DNA from: Amyelois transitella
Lineage: Eukaryota > Arthropoda > Insecta > Lepidoptera > Pyralidae
NCBI RefSeq assembly: GCF_032362555.1
Contig: NC_083516.1
Location: 7,031,001-7,095,000, forward strand
Direction of reading: 5' to 3'
Length of the DNA stretch: 64,000 nucleotides
Part shown: one piece after another, positions 47,832 through 59,094 of the stretch
Layout of the letters: each line of letters starts with the position of its first letter
Position numbering within the stretch: position 1 is the stretch's first letter
Program-made: the position numbers and the translations under genes
The notes under the pieces: model-generated
Told to the model about the DNA's origin: nothing
The model's input: only the letters and a program-made list of their open reading frames with translations
The model's database searches: none

Positions 47832-49499
47832 TAGGGTAGAGCCACCAAAGAGTACGCACTTTTTAAACTTTTATTTCTAGAAAAATCAACTTTGATCATA
47901 CACTTTGTACTTATTATTTATTTAAAACTTTGGTTAATTAGGAACATTCTTTGAAATCTTATTCTTGAGTAATATCATTAAAAAATACTTAAAAACGCTT
48001 AAACTTAGAACTCCTACCATGCGTACTCTTAGGGTAGTGCTTCGCAAAGAGTACGCGCTGAGTACCTTTCATAGAAGGTAAGAGTACGCATGAAAGCAGA
48101 ATAAGATCATCAGCTCTAGCAGTCATCACACGTGAAGGATCCAAACCCGACATAGTCTGTGCACTCATCATGCCACCAGGCTTCATATTTATTACATTGG
48201 ATCCAATCCTCTTGTGGCGGTTCAACGTTAGTTTCAAGACAAAGAGGGCATCTAATTACTTCTTAATAATAATAAAGGCGTAGGGACGTGACGACCCCAT
48301 CGCCCTCTGTGGAAGGGTTTCCTTCCCAGTGCAGTCAGTTTCCGCGGGGCGGCTTGTGGCGGAACCGTTGGTGAGTGGCGACACCACGGACCCTACCTCC
48401 TGGGGAACATACAGACATGCGCTGCGCTATACACACAAATACACACAGTGAGACTATCCCTGCCTCTGGCTTGCCTTAACCGGCCCGCCAGAGTGGAGTC
48501 GCAAGAGCAGATCCTATGCTCCAGGATGGAAGTGTATAGCGTAATGGCGTAATAGCGGGGAAACCAGCACGGGGTCATACCCGCCGCATGGTGGCTTATT
48601 TAGGGTGCCCACAGGCTGCTGTATAGCCAATGAGCAGCGAGTCACCATCTGCCTAATCAAAATTACGTGAGAGATTTTCGAGGCAGATGTCCGTATCTCA
48701 CTCCATAGCCCAGTAATCCAATCCACTTGCATCCCATCCGCATGACCAAGACTAACTAAATCCCTCTCTGGAAATAGTTTGGCAGCTGTGGAGGGCTGTC
48801 CGTTGGTGTATCCCAATCAAGGGATCTCCACAGCTGCAGCCATCTCACTTTTGAACGTAAGGTACCAAAGGGCTCTTCATGTTGGCTTCGGCCCCATGAA
48901 CGCCTCCCAAATGACCTCCAAAATGACCCTATGGGCCCGTGCACATTTTACATGTACCAACATAATAATAATATTACTAATTTTCTGTTGGATTTTCTAA
49001 TATATTTACCCATGATGATGCCAGGTCCTGTTAAATATTAAAAAAACCTGAACAAACCCAAGCAATATAAATTTTTGCGACACACAAGGTAAGAGTACGC
49101 GTGCGCACTCTTTGGGTGCGTACTCTTACGAAATAGGGGTATTTAATCTACGGTCATTATAATTTTTGAAAGCAAGTGTTGTAGCGACATAACCTATGAA
49201 TAAAAACAAAATTTGGAACACATATTTAATGTAAAACAACATTTGATAGGTATAAATTTATAGCCAGTCTTATAAAACATATTTTAAATTGTTAAAAAAT
49301 AAGATCAAACTAATCTAAAAACTATTTTTAGTTATAAAATTGTAAATAAATACCTCAATGAAGCGCATCCTTGTCCGATACTTTGATATTACATTTGCCA
49401 CTGACAGATAAGCCAGTCTTTCCAGTACAAGAATAAAAAATACTTTTATGGGCATTGCGTACTCTTTGGTAGCGCGTACTCTTTGGTGGCTCTACCCTA
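47832..49499. mobile_element. Non-autonomous DNA element with 26-bp terminal inverted repeats
   Basis: The left end 47832-47857 (tagggtagagccaccaaaga then gtacgc) is the exact reverse complement of 49474-49499. The word agagtacgc/gcgtactct recurs inside both flanks (about 48020, 48050, 48082, 49093, 49120, 49457). Length is 1668 bp with no transposase. The centre (about 48240-48990) is a different, inserted repeat. No target duplication could be fixed. Confidence 0.82.
48240..48990. repeat. Unrelated GC-richer repeat nested in the inverted-repeat element
   Basis: It differs sharply in composition from the host element and contains blocks such as 'gacgtgacgaccccatcgcc' and 'ttccgcggggcggcttgtgg'. 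'Aataataata' runs lie at both sides (about 48265 and 48962). It has no coding frame. The description as an insertion is inferred from interruption of the host element. Confidence 0.5.
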
Positions 49500-49737
49500 C
49501 TTAAAAATATTATTTATAAACTTAATTCTATTGGAATCTTCGCAGTGAGGCAGTATCTATACAATAAATGATCTACATTCACTGTCAAGATCATGAACCT
49601 ATTTGAGTTTTAAATTAGTTGGCTTAATTAAAGAATAAAATAATTCCTGATGCCTCCATGGACTATTACAGGGGTCATGGGTAAAAAAGAAAGCAAGCAA
49701 CAATAAAATAACTAACATTCATAATCGGTTTCTTTAG

Positions 49738-51646
49738 GCCAATGGAGACAATGAAAGGTATGATGAGAATTCTGCTGATATATCTTCATATGAGCATGCG
49801 ACAAAAATAGGCGAAATGGTAAGATATTGGCCTTTTATATTATTTTATACTACCTATTGATTTAGTGGAAATCTTTTAAGGTGTAGTTGCAGTCATATAG
49901 GTAAATTAGTTGCTGGATACAGGATTCACCAAAGCAGACATTTAAATTAAATGATTATGAATAAGAACTAGAATAAAGCTGTAATATTTTAATTTTAGGC
50001 GGCGAGTTCAAGTGCAACAAAGAAAAAAGAAATATCATGGGAAGACGAGGAATATCTGAGAAAGGTTCATGTGAGGGTAAGTTAAGGTTAAACTTTATAA
50101 TCAAAATTAAGAACGAAGACCAATATTATCAATCAGTTAATTTTAAAAGACTTTGAATTCTTCCGACCATCAAATATTACCAACCAGTACCCGTCATATT
50201 TTACATTTTGTATACATATCTAGAATTGCCACATCTCTGTGAAAGAACTAAGTACTTTTTGTCACGAAATATTAATACTTTTGTGACTTAATTTGAATAA
50301 AGAGGTTATGCTTACCTCTTTTCAGGATATGGGAGTGCGGAGTCAAGTTTGGATGTTGGAAGGTAAAGCTTCCATTGGGCCGTGCTTTCGAGAACTTGCC
50401 CCCAACGTCGGTCCATCGGGGATATTAATATGTGTACCAAAGGTAAGAAGGCATAAAGTGACAGGAATGCTTAAATTAATCGATTGTTCATCTTGAAAAG
50501 ATCAATGAAAACAGGTCAAGTAAGCAAATATACAAGGCAAGCAAATGAAAACTTTGGACAGGGAAAGGTGAATCTTGATCGAACGGGAGACATTCTGGTG
50601 GAAGGCCGAACCAAAATCATAAGTCATTGTTTCACGTTTATCAACGAACCTTATATTTATTGATCCTGATAATAATTTGTTTTATTTTTGTGAATTTTAG
50701 AAGTACCCAAAACATAAGTGTGAGACTGCAGGATCCAACCCGATACCATCCGTAGTCAATATCAACGTTTTGAAAGTAAGTTTTCAACAAGTATTTTATT
50801 TAATTAACAATTAATTTATTTAATTGGTTTGCAAGCAAAGAATGTTTCGTACCTACATAGTGTTACAAACCGCTTTATTTCCAGTTCACAATTTAAAAGT
50901 GAATCAAGGGTAAGCTTTAGCTTTATATATAAAACTATATTATTTCGAAACAAATTTCTTGAAAATTCGCAATTTCACATTGTTTCAGAAGTATTTGCCA
51001 ACAAAATCTAAAAGTCAAACAAATCATAATACGAAAGCAAAGAAGGCAATGGACATAAATGAAGGGCACAAGGTACATAGATAGGTTGAATACATCTTAT
51101 AGGTATGTTCTACTAGCATTTGCCCGCAGCTTAAACTAAATCTATAAATGTCCTGTTTTTCTGTGTCCTGTCTAAATATTAGGATGATTAAATATGTTAT
51201 TAAACAAAGACTCGTGGTCCGATCAATGGGACAAATCGTGGAACCACAAGAAATCTGAGTTCAACGGTAAAGCTATAAAAAAACTTACTTTCGCATTATA
51301 AGTTGGAAGTGTTGGAATATAAGTTGTAATTAGGATTTGATACTTTTACGGGTTCCATATAGTAGAAAAGACGCATTCTTGTTTTCTGGCCCAAACGAAG
51401 CTTAAATTAGACATGTATGAGATTGTATGTTAATTAGGTAGTTGGGAATTCAGATAACATCTTGCAATTCCCAGAGAACGGGAAATAAACATGATATTTA
51501 ATGTTACACGTTTATTGTTAAGAAGAAAATTCAGTATCATTTATTTTTAGACAGAGGAGCACATACCATGTGGGACCTTTTTTGGCGAATTCCGATCGAA
51601 ACTTGAAAATATTACGTGCAAGATTATTAATGTGTTCAACATTTGA
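49738..51646 (+). CDS. Unrecognised protein, 3' exons (5' end uncertain)
   Basis: Six phase-0 exons encode 176 aa: 49738-49818, 49999-50076, 50326-50442, 50701-50775, 50989-51072, 51551-51646, ending in TGA. Segments include ANGDNERYDENSADIS, KKKEISWEDEEYLRKVHVR, VWMLEGKASIGPCFRELAP, GILICVPKKYPKHKCETAG and IPCGTFFGEFRSKLENITC. No family is recognised. I found no convincing ATG exon just upstream. The first exon here has the same phase as the end of exon 4 of the 220-aa gene (46283), so this may be its alternative 3' end (total 345 aa). A candidate mini-exon near 50884 was discarded because it has a stop. Confidence 0.6.
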
Positions 51647-51716
51647 AAGTGTCTGTTTAAGTCTTTGTGCCGTTGTGATTGTATTTTTATGATAGACTTA
51701 TGATGTTGTTTATGTA

Positions 51717-51722
51717 AATAAA
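51717..51722 (+). terminator. Poly(A) signal AATAAA
   Basis: A canonical hexamer lies 71 nt after the TGA at 51646 and fits the 3' end of the plus-strand transcript. Confidence 0.7.
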
Positions 51723-52204
51723 ACTGTTTTTAATTTTTTACATTAAATGCATTTTATTATCACATATCGTTTATAAAACAGTAAAGAATATAAAAACGTT
51801 TACAAAACATTGACAGATAACGATCGGGCAAAACGATTGAATCGGATTGAAAAATCTAAAATATTAATATTGTAAGTAGATTTTTAAATGAAGTTCTTTC
51901 TAAAATTTGTTAAGTTTGACGTTATGGAAACTACTACATCCTGATTTAAGGGAATAGCGGATGTATCCCATGCTTATGTTTTTGCAGCAATTCAGCGCAT
52001 CCGAATGCGGATGTATTTATTACGCTTAAAATTCGACTTACTTTGCTTTGATTAGTTACACCATTCTAATCTAATTCGTCACATGTAGTAGGTACGTTTG
52101 AAACTTAAGGGTCTAATTCGTTTGTTTTATGTAATGCAGTAAGAACAAATTTCAAAGAATTCTCTTAATTCAAATTTTGAAATTTGTTCTTATATAATTA
52201 CAAA
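51723..52204. other. Convergent 3' spacer
   Basis: AT-rich sequence between the plus-strand poly(A) signal and the stop of the malate dehydrogenase-like gene (52205). Nothing else recognised. Confidence 0.4.
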
Positions 52205-55200
52205 TTAGAATTTACAAGGGTCCATGGCCTTCTCTCGTATTTGTTGCTCGATCTGTACACTCCTCGGTACCCGGCACACAGAGCAAGCGCAACTCTTCAA
52301 AGGCATCTGGTGCGTCAGGTTGGCAGCGCGGGCCGCGTCGTAGTCCACGTCGCGGGGGCGCCAGCACAGCTCTGTGCTGCCACACTGGCAAGTCATTTCA
52401 CGGCAAATCTGCAAATATATAATTAAAAGGTTATACAGCATCAGAAGCATCAGATTTAAATCTTATAGCAATGAGGGAGGACAGTACCAGTGGTTTATTG
52501 TCGGCGTTGGGAAGCAAAAACGATCCCATCGCTTAAAGGTGGACAGTGACCTGTTTCCTTACAACCCAGCTTTTGACGAGGTCATGAGAGAAAAAAAGAC
52601 TCGGAACTCTCTTTTATCCTTCACGAATAAGCACTACAGTTTTGTAGCATCGCAAGGCAATGGAGTAATTGTGTCAGTATTATGCAGCGCTTTTATTGCT
52701 GTTATCTCCAGGTCCCGGTAGGCCTTGTTCTTAAAGCAAAGCCTGCTTCAACAGTCTTCAAAATTATGAGAGCTGATCGAGCAGCGGAAGTGAGAGCCGT
52801 AGTTGAAACTTTGAACTCCCGTTCTCGCTTCCGCATTTGAAAGGCGTGCTCGTATTAAAAACGTTATTATCCAAAGTAGTTGTGTTGAAGAGAGCCCGGA
52901 CCGCAACTACCGGCAGTAGCACGAAACATTGTTAAAGCAGCATTAGGTACACATATACTCACGGACGCGAGGTACTCATCGCGACACGCGTCCGGACAGT
53001 CACACGTCCAGTTGACGGGCGGCACGCACGGCAGCACCGGCGGGGAGTAGCACGTGCTGGGGTGCACGTAACAGTTGCTGCAGCAGCATTGGGTGCACAT
53101 TGAATATACCTAAAATATAGATTGCAGATTTGAAAAGAGAAACTATTTGTTTGGGAAAAATGTTTATGTTTTATAATTACAATGGTCTGGTTGAATAGAG
53201 ATTCGAATAACAATGAAATAAACATACCAAGCAAATAGAACGAGCTATTTCGTTTCTGACGTACGGCAAACAATTACACAGAAGACAGTTCTCAAACTTT
53301 GTCAACTCTGGTATTCCTTGATTCTTCTCGACACCAGAAGGCCCCAGTACCACCTGGAAAATAATAACAACATCTAAATAACTTTATTATAAGAAAAAAG
53401 TACTAAGAACTAGATTTTCACATCTTTATAATTCCAAGACGAGACGAAAATATTATAAATTTTCTAAGTATTAGAATTGCAAACGCTATGAAACTTCAAA
53501 GAAATTAGGTACGATCTTTATTATATAGCAAAGAACTACTCGTAGTTATTACTTACTTCACTGTTATTTCTGTATAATCCGGGGACCTTCAGTAATGCTT
53601 GGTCCTCACCATCGCGCTTTTTGGTTTCCTGTGGGAACGGGATAGTGCGACCGAGGAGAAACTAGGTGCCTCCACGCAAAAAGGGTCTCAAAACGGAGGC
53701 TTACGTGCGGACACAAGCCTCGTATACTTACTTCACTAGCGAAGAACTGGCAGTCAGGCGCGCAGGTACCCATACTATCAACGTACGCGCACTGAACCAG
53801 CTTTTTTCCTCCTTGCAGACCTTTAACCACGTTGATAGTGGTCCGGGCTACTGCGTACGCGCCGGCGAGACAAGCCGTCTCAGTACAACAGCCTTTGGCG
53901 GCGCAAACAGCATCGTTACCACTCATTATGCAGGAAGTCACGCATTCAATCTGAAATATCAGGACACAAAATCTAATCCAATGATCTAACCAGGGTCAGG
54001 TTCTTCAGCAAGTTGCGAAGGTTTGACAGGAGTAGATCTGTGTCAGGATTTTGGATGACCAAAACCTATGAAGGCGTACCTCTGACTTCCCCCGGGAAAG
54101 ATACAATTAGAGCAAGTGTGTGGAAACACTTACTAGATTCTATGGGAATAAACAAAAATGCTACAATACACTGAGGTATTGGTGATTCATAACCACTTAT
54201 TTCACAACTGGACTATAATTTTAGAACATCTTATTCCTTACTAGCTGTGCTCGCGACTTCGTCCGCGTGGAATAGTTATTTTGGGCATCATTGAAGCCCA
54301 CAAGGAAGTAATTATTTTCCCCGTTTTTCATCACATTTACCATTATTTCTTTGCTCCTTATAGTTGTAGCGTGATTTTGTTTAGCCTAAAGCCTTCCTTG
54401 ATAAATGGTCTATTCAACGCAAAATTATAGGAACTACTGGTAAAAAATTTTTCAATTCGAACCAGTAGTTCCTGAGAATAGCGCGTTCAAACAAACAAAC
54501 CTTTCAGCTTTATAATATTAGTATAGATTAATGTTTTACCTGTTCCTGCGTCATAGTACAAGGATGAACAGCCGCGGACAGCACAGGTACCATGGTCTGC
54601 GGGGTCGCGCCTCCTATTACCGGCACCCTTACAGACTCCGGCGGTACCCTCAAGAAATCAGCCAAGACAGTGTTGGCTCGGACACAGTTTAACTCCACAC
54701 AGCCCAACAACGACCGTGGATTGTATGCCCCACGTAACCTTTGGATTTCACCGACTAAAGGGACCATACTTTCCACTGGCTCTGTTGCCACTATGACGAA
54801 AGCCTGGATATATTAAAGAATATTTGAGATTTATTTCAAAATATTCTATGATGTGAAGTCGTGCTACGGCGTATCGGTTAGGTCTACGCCGGAGCGATTC
54901 ATTGTAGCTTTGGCGTAGCAGCTTCGCACTAAGACGTATTTCGCGTAGTACGCAAAAATAAACAAAATAATAATGTTTAAATATTTCTTTCTGTTCTTTT
55001 GTGTAAAGTCTATAGTATATCTTTAATATGAAAAGCGAGTCAATTTTGTTCTTTTGAGAAAAGCAGAGTCTATCAGGTATGGAGTGCAATGCAACTAACA
55101 ACTACGGAGTTAAGTACGTATTTTTTTTTTTTGGTCATACTTTATATTCTAAGAAGTACTCACGGTTGGGCACATATTACAAATCTGCAATGTGATTTCT

Positions 55201-56509
55201 GTGATGATAGGAGCACTGTTTTCAAAAGTGTCACTACAATTCCGTGCCACTATCACAACCACTTTAGCTCCCTGTAAAAAAAAAATTATAATTATTTTTG
55301 CGGATAACAAATATAATTTACTTTTTGATATTGTTTGATAAATAATAATTATTGGCAATACACGAGAACAAGACAAAAAGTGTCACTTCGTGAAGAAACG
55401 GAGCGGACAGACAAAATTTAATTGGAGTTAGACTCAAGCGGCTTCATTTGAATATTTAAATTGCGCATATAAATAATAATTCAGTAATAAATATTAAATT
55501 GTGAAAATACAATAGGCGATCTTTTCGCTTAGCATAACAGTAAAACACAATATCGGTCGAATGGTAATGGTATGTAATTCAACCAAGGTAAACCGGTTCG
55601 AATTCTTCCTTGTCCATGTAACAGTGACTCTTTTCTGAGTTACTCGTGAGTCATTTGCTATATCGTTAAAAGATGCTATTATGGTGAGGAAAAATTTCGT
55701 CACGGAAGAGAAGTGCGGTGCATATTCAAGCAACTGACAACTGACAAGACTTACTTATTCCAGTTCCCGTAGAATGGCACGCGCGATATCACGCAAAAAC
55801 TATCCCTGTTCCATTTCATGTCTTATAAAAAAGCGAAACAGCGATAGCTTTTCGCGCGATACAAACTCGTCGCGCGTGTGTTGCTACGAGAGAAGGATCA
55901 TAGTCAAAGGCAGACCTCCTTATGTAACCAGGACTTATGCAAATAAAATGCTGAACGGACGAAAGTAATACCTTGAGAGCATCACATAGCATATGTCGGC
56001 CCGAAAACGACGAGACTTTGCACTTCGTGTCCACGTGACTCAGCTCCATGCCATATCCGCATGTAGCGCACACGTCATACAGTGCTATTTCGTCTAGCAA
56101 TGGACACTGTTTCAGCAACAGCGCTAGAGGTTGACCTACTATCATAATAAATTAATATATATCTCAAATCAGCTTTAAATATGAAAGAATTCAAAAGTCA
56201 AAGATAAAGAATTTAGCCATAAAGCTTAACACCCGTTCGGTCTTCTCAATACAGCTGGTTCTGTTTATCCCGTAACGGATAAAGATATATATATATATAA
56301 TATTTATGTATTAACTTATTCGCAAATCTCGTTTTTCAAGGCTGACCTGTTGCTCCAGCAGCACCGCATATTGTGACCTTCATTCCCTGAGGACAGGTGC
56401 TGTATTTTTTCCTAGGCTTAGTCCATCTTGTAGGTATATAAGACGTGACCCCGACCAACTGTCGTCCCTGTGATCGATATATATTTAAAAGACTACGAAA
56501 AATTTTCAT
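52205..56509 (-). CDS. Malate dehydrogenase-like pseudoenzyme with cysteine-rich tail
   Basis: Nine exons keep frame (488 aa): 56509-56347, 56135-55972, 55271-55164, 54803-54540, 53950-53732, 53628-53557, 53353-53228, 53109-52963, 52408-52205. The N-terminus (MKIFRSLLNIYRSQGRQ...) is Arg/Lys-rich and lacks acidic residues, as in mitochondrial targeting peptides. The NAD-binding loop VTICGAAGATGQPLALLL is kept (about residues 45-62). Homology continues through LSHVDTK, GAKVVVIVAR, NPRSLLGCVELNCVRANTV, VRVPVIGGATPQTMVPVLS, KLVQCAYVD and GPSGVEKNQGIPELTKFE. Normal mitochondrial enzymes are about 340 aa. The catalytic His of IGGHAG is Ala (about 211), the Asp of the LDxVRA motif is Asn (about 184) and the mobile-loop arginines (VPRKPGMTR) are absent. 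A 24-aa charged insert (exon 6) and a 116-aa tail with 18 Cys (exons 8-9) have no counterpart in the family. A structural mitochondrial role, perhaps in sperm, is inferred. Confidence 0.88.
54240..54528 (+). repeat. Retroelement-tail repeat 3, copy 2
   Basis: Same blocks as 45520-45785 ('tagctgtgctcgcgacttcg' ... 'ataatattagtatagat'). It lies in intron 4 of the malate dehydrogenase-like gene and ends about 10 bp from the exon 4 donor, so the splice site has almost no older intronic flank left. Confidence 0.75.
54860..54950. repeat. TACG-rich sequence, loose third copy
   Basis: 'gtgctacggcgtatcggtta', 'gtctacgccggagcg' and 'ttggcgtagcagcttcgc' share the word bias of 3425-3500 and 20150-20225, but alignment is poor. 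Confidence 0.25.
55425..55750 (+). repeat. Dispersed repeat 2, copy in the malate dehydrogenase-like gene
   Basis: It shares 'aataaatattaaattgtgaa'-type, 'caaccaaggtaaacc', 'tgctattatggtgagga' and 'gtgcatattcaagcaactg' blocks, in order, with 60290-60655. A fragment ('caggcaactgaatgtgtgat') occurs near 15120. It lies in intron 2. Confidence 0.7.
56215..56290 (+). repeat. Dispersed repeat 1, 3' fragment
   Basis: 'ataaagcttaacacccgttc', 'ggtcttctcaatacagctgg' and 'atcccgtaacggataaagat' match the 3' end of repeat 1 with changes. It lies in intron 1 of the malate dehydrogenase-like gene. Confidence 0.5.
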
Positions 56510-56747
56510 ATTTTTTTTCAATATTTTTCAATTTTATATACACTTTCTAATTCATTATTTTGACAGAAATTTCTTTGAGGTTTTGAATAGACTGTCACGA
56601 CAATATTGAGACGGATGTCTGCAATGAGTAATTGAAAAATAGTTAAGTATTTATTTCTAGCAATAAGAATATTTAATTAGAATGAATCTTATGAAATTTA
56701 CAGTTACAGTACCCTTTGCTGATTTAGTAAAAGTACCTACATCTTAT

Positions 56748-57686
56748 ATGTAGCTAACTAGCGTGGTATAGTTGTTTTGGGCATCATTGAAGCTCTCAAG
56801 GATGAATAATTTTCCCCGTTTTTTTCACATATTCCATTATTTCTTTGCTCCTTACAGTTGCAGCGTGATGTTATTATGTCGCAGAGAAATGAGGATATCA
56901 GAGATTTCACGAAATCCCTAGGTATACCACGAAATCACGGAAGATGGTGAATATTCCTATTTAATACATCTTCTTACAAAAAAAAATTTAATGATATGAC
57001 AAAATACTATTTCAATATAGTGATATATCATTTCACTCATCTAAATCTAGTGAAATAAAGAATGAAAAAGGTTCGTGCTAAGTCCTTTTAAAAGTATTTA
57101 CATAATTATTAACCTAAACTAACCAATTTTTTTACGTGTGGAAAGACCTTCGTTTACCCGGCCGAGTACAGGAAGCCGGACGTGTTATGTGGGGCTTGAA
57201 CCCACTAAAACCACACGGTGCCATCGCCTACCGCTTCGTTGCCAGAAGCATGACCTGCCCTCGCTTATATTCGTGACGCGGCGGCCGCTTCCACAGAGAG
57301 CTTCCTTCCGCTCCCACTTGTGTCCGTTTGGGTAGAGAAAGGGAGTGAGATACATTGGACGATTTTTACTCGGAGGTATCCGTTTTTCTGATATTTCACT
57401 AGATTTAATTTAGTGAAACGACATTTCACTGCCCATTTTAGTAAGAAGTCGTCGTAATTAAGAATATTCAACATATGCCGAGATTTCGTATTATCCCTAG
57501 GGATTTCGCGAAATCTCTGGTTACTTCATTTTCCTGCGACATATAGGTACATAGCTTAAAGCCTTCCTCGATAAATAGTCTATTCAACGCAAAAATAATT
57601 TTTCAATTAGAACCAGTAGTTCCTGAGATTAGCACGTTAAAACAAACAAACAAACTCTTCAGCTTTATAATATTAATATAGATTAG
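56748..57686 (+). repeat. Retroelement-tail repeat 3, copy 3, split by an insertion
   Basis: The left part 56748-56875 ('gggcatcattgaagctctca', ending at 'gcagcgtgatgttat') and the right part 57543-57686 ('agcttaaagccttcctcgat' ... 'ataatattaatatagatt') are one repeat interrupted by the element at 56876-57542. Confidence 0.75.
56876..57542. mobile_element. Inverted-repeat element inserted in repeat 3
   Basis: The ends atgtcgcag...cagagatttcacgaaatccc and its reverse complement at 57480-57542 match over about 60 bp with a few gaps. Length is about 667 bp with no transposase. The interior has a GC-richer block (57120-57300) with 'gcttgaacccactaaaacca'. It is probably a non-autonomous DNA transposon (MITE-like). 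Confidence 0.78.
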
Positions 57687-59094
57687 TGTTATTCTGTTTT
57701 TAGATATATATACATATGTATATTTAAGAGATAGCTTATATTGAAATATTTTCATATTATATTTTACATTTAAAATTTATAGAAAACTCTATAAATTTTA
57801 ACTAATTATGTTATTCCAATGAAAATCTGTGCAATAGTTTTTGCGTGAGAGTACCTAACATTCGTTACTTATTAACACACATATTTACAAACTTTCGCAT
57901 TTAATCTATATATATAAAACTCTTCCGTTACTGAGTGACTGACTGACAGACAACGCACAGTCGAAACTACTGGTCGTAGACAGCTGAAATTTGGAATGTA
58001 GGTTCCTTGGGATATGTAGGGGAGCACTAAGAAAGGATTTTTGGAAATTCAACCCCCAAGGGGGGGAAAAGGGGTAAAAACGTTTCTATGAAAAATCTTA
58101 TTCCTTGGGTTTATAAACTTGAAACTTGGCATGAACACGTACATAGGCAAGTTAATATGTTTGACATTATAAGTTTTTTCAAACTACCCTCCAATCGTGA
58201 TTTAGGGGGTGCGATTGGGTGACTGATTTATTAACGCACAGCCGAAACCGCTCGGTATAGGAGTCTGAGATTTTGAACAGAGGTTCCTTTAGTAACATAA
58301 GTGAGCACTAAGAAGGGATTTTTGAAATGTCAACCCCCAAGGGGGGGAAACGGGATAAACTGAGCCGGGGCTGCGGGAAAGTTCTAACGAGATACCGTGG
58401 CCCCGGAACGCAAAGGGCAACTGAAGGAACGAGGTGGGTTTTAGTCAGTAAAAGTCTGACACTCCCTTCCGTTCCACCCAGAGCGGGAGAGGTCATTTGA
58501 TGATTTCCCATCCTTAAAAAAAAGACTTTGTATGACAACTTTCAGTCGTCTCTTTAACATACATAATAACATACATAATTATGTACATACATGCATAACA
58601 TTAATAACATCACGCCTTTAAATCCCTATTTTGTGTTAACACTACCCATACAAACAGCTAAAAGGAAACAAGTGAAGAGACGAAATTTGTCCGCATCCAT
58701 TTTCACCTAAATTCTTAACGTTAATGAGATTTACTTTTTTTATTATCAGGTCAACCTAATAGCCTCACATGTACGTATAACTTCGTAAGAATTTACTTTC
58801 AATTCCTAACCGTTGAGGAGTTGTACCTTCCATCATCAGCTCATTCACATGGGATGATGACTATCAGACGCAAATACTTAAACAGATCTATGAAATTGTC
58901 AAAAACGTAATTGCCTGTAAATTTGAGGTTTGCCCTTGATTTCCCTGGAATACCATCATCAGATCTATAAAAGCGAAAAACACTCATTTAGGAATCACGA
59001 AATCTCGAAATCTACTGAGCCAATAAAGATGAAATTTATCAGAAAGGTAGATTTTAATTAGGAGGGATGCACTAAGAAAGGATTTTTGGAAATT

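Noticed and set aside
47237..49737. Coding gene in this gap (several 60-100 codon frames)
   Set aside because: All frames fall in transposon or repeat sequence and show no motif or splice support.
50884..50909. Mini-exon between AG and GTAAGC in the 49738-51646 gene
   Set aside because: In the required phase it reads FTI then a stop, and the flanking exons join in phase 0 without it.
52374..52860. Plus-strand coding frame containing FPYNPAFDEVMREKKTRN
   Set aside because: It overlaps exon 9 of the malate dehydrogenase-like gene at its left end. The rest lies in that gene's last intron and has no splice partners or recognised domain; possibly old transposon debris.
57120..57300. tRNA gene suggested by 'gcttgaacccac' (box B-like)
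   Set aside because: No cloverleaf with matching acceptor stem could be drawn. It is interior sequence of a non-autonomous element.
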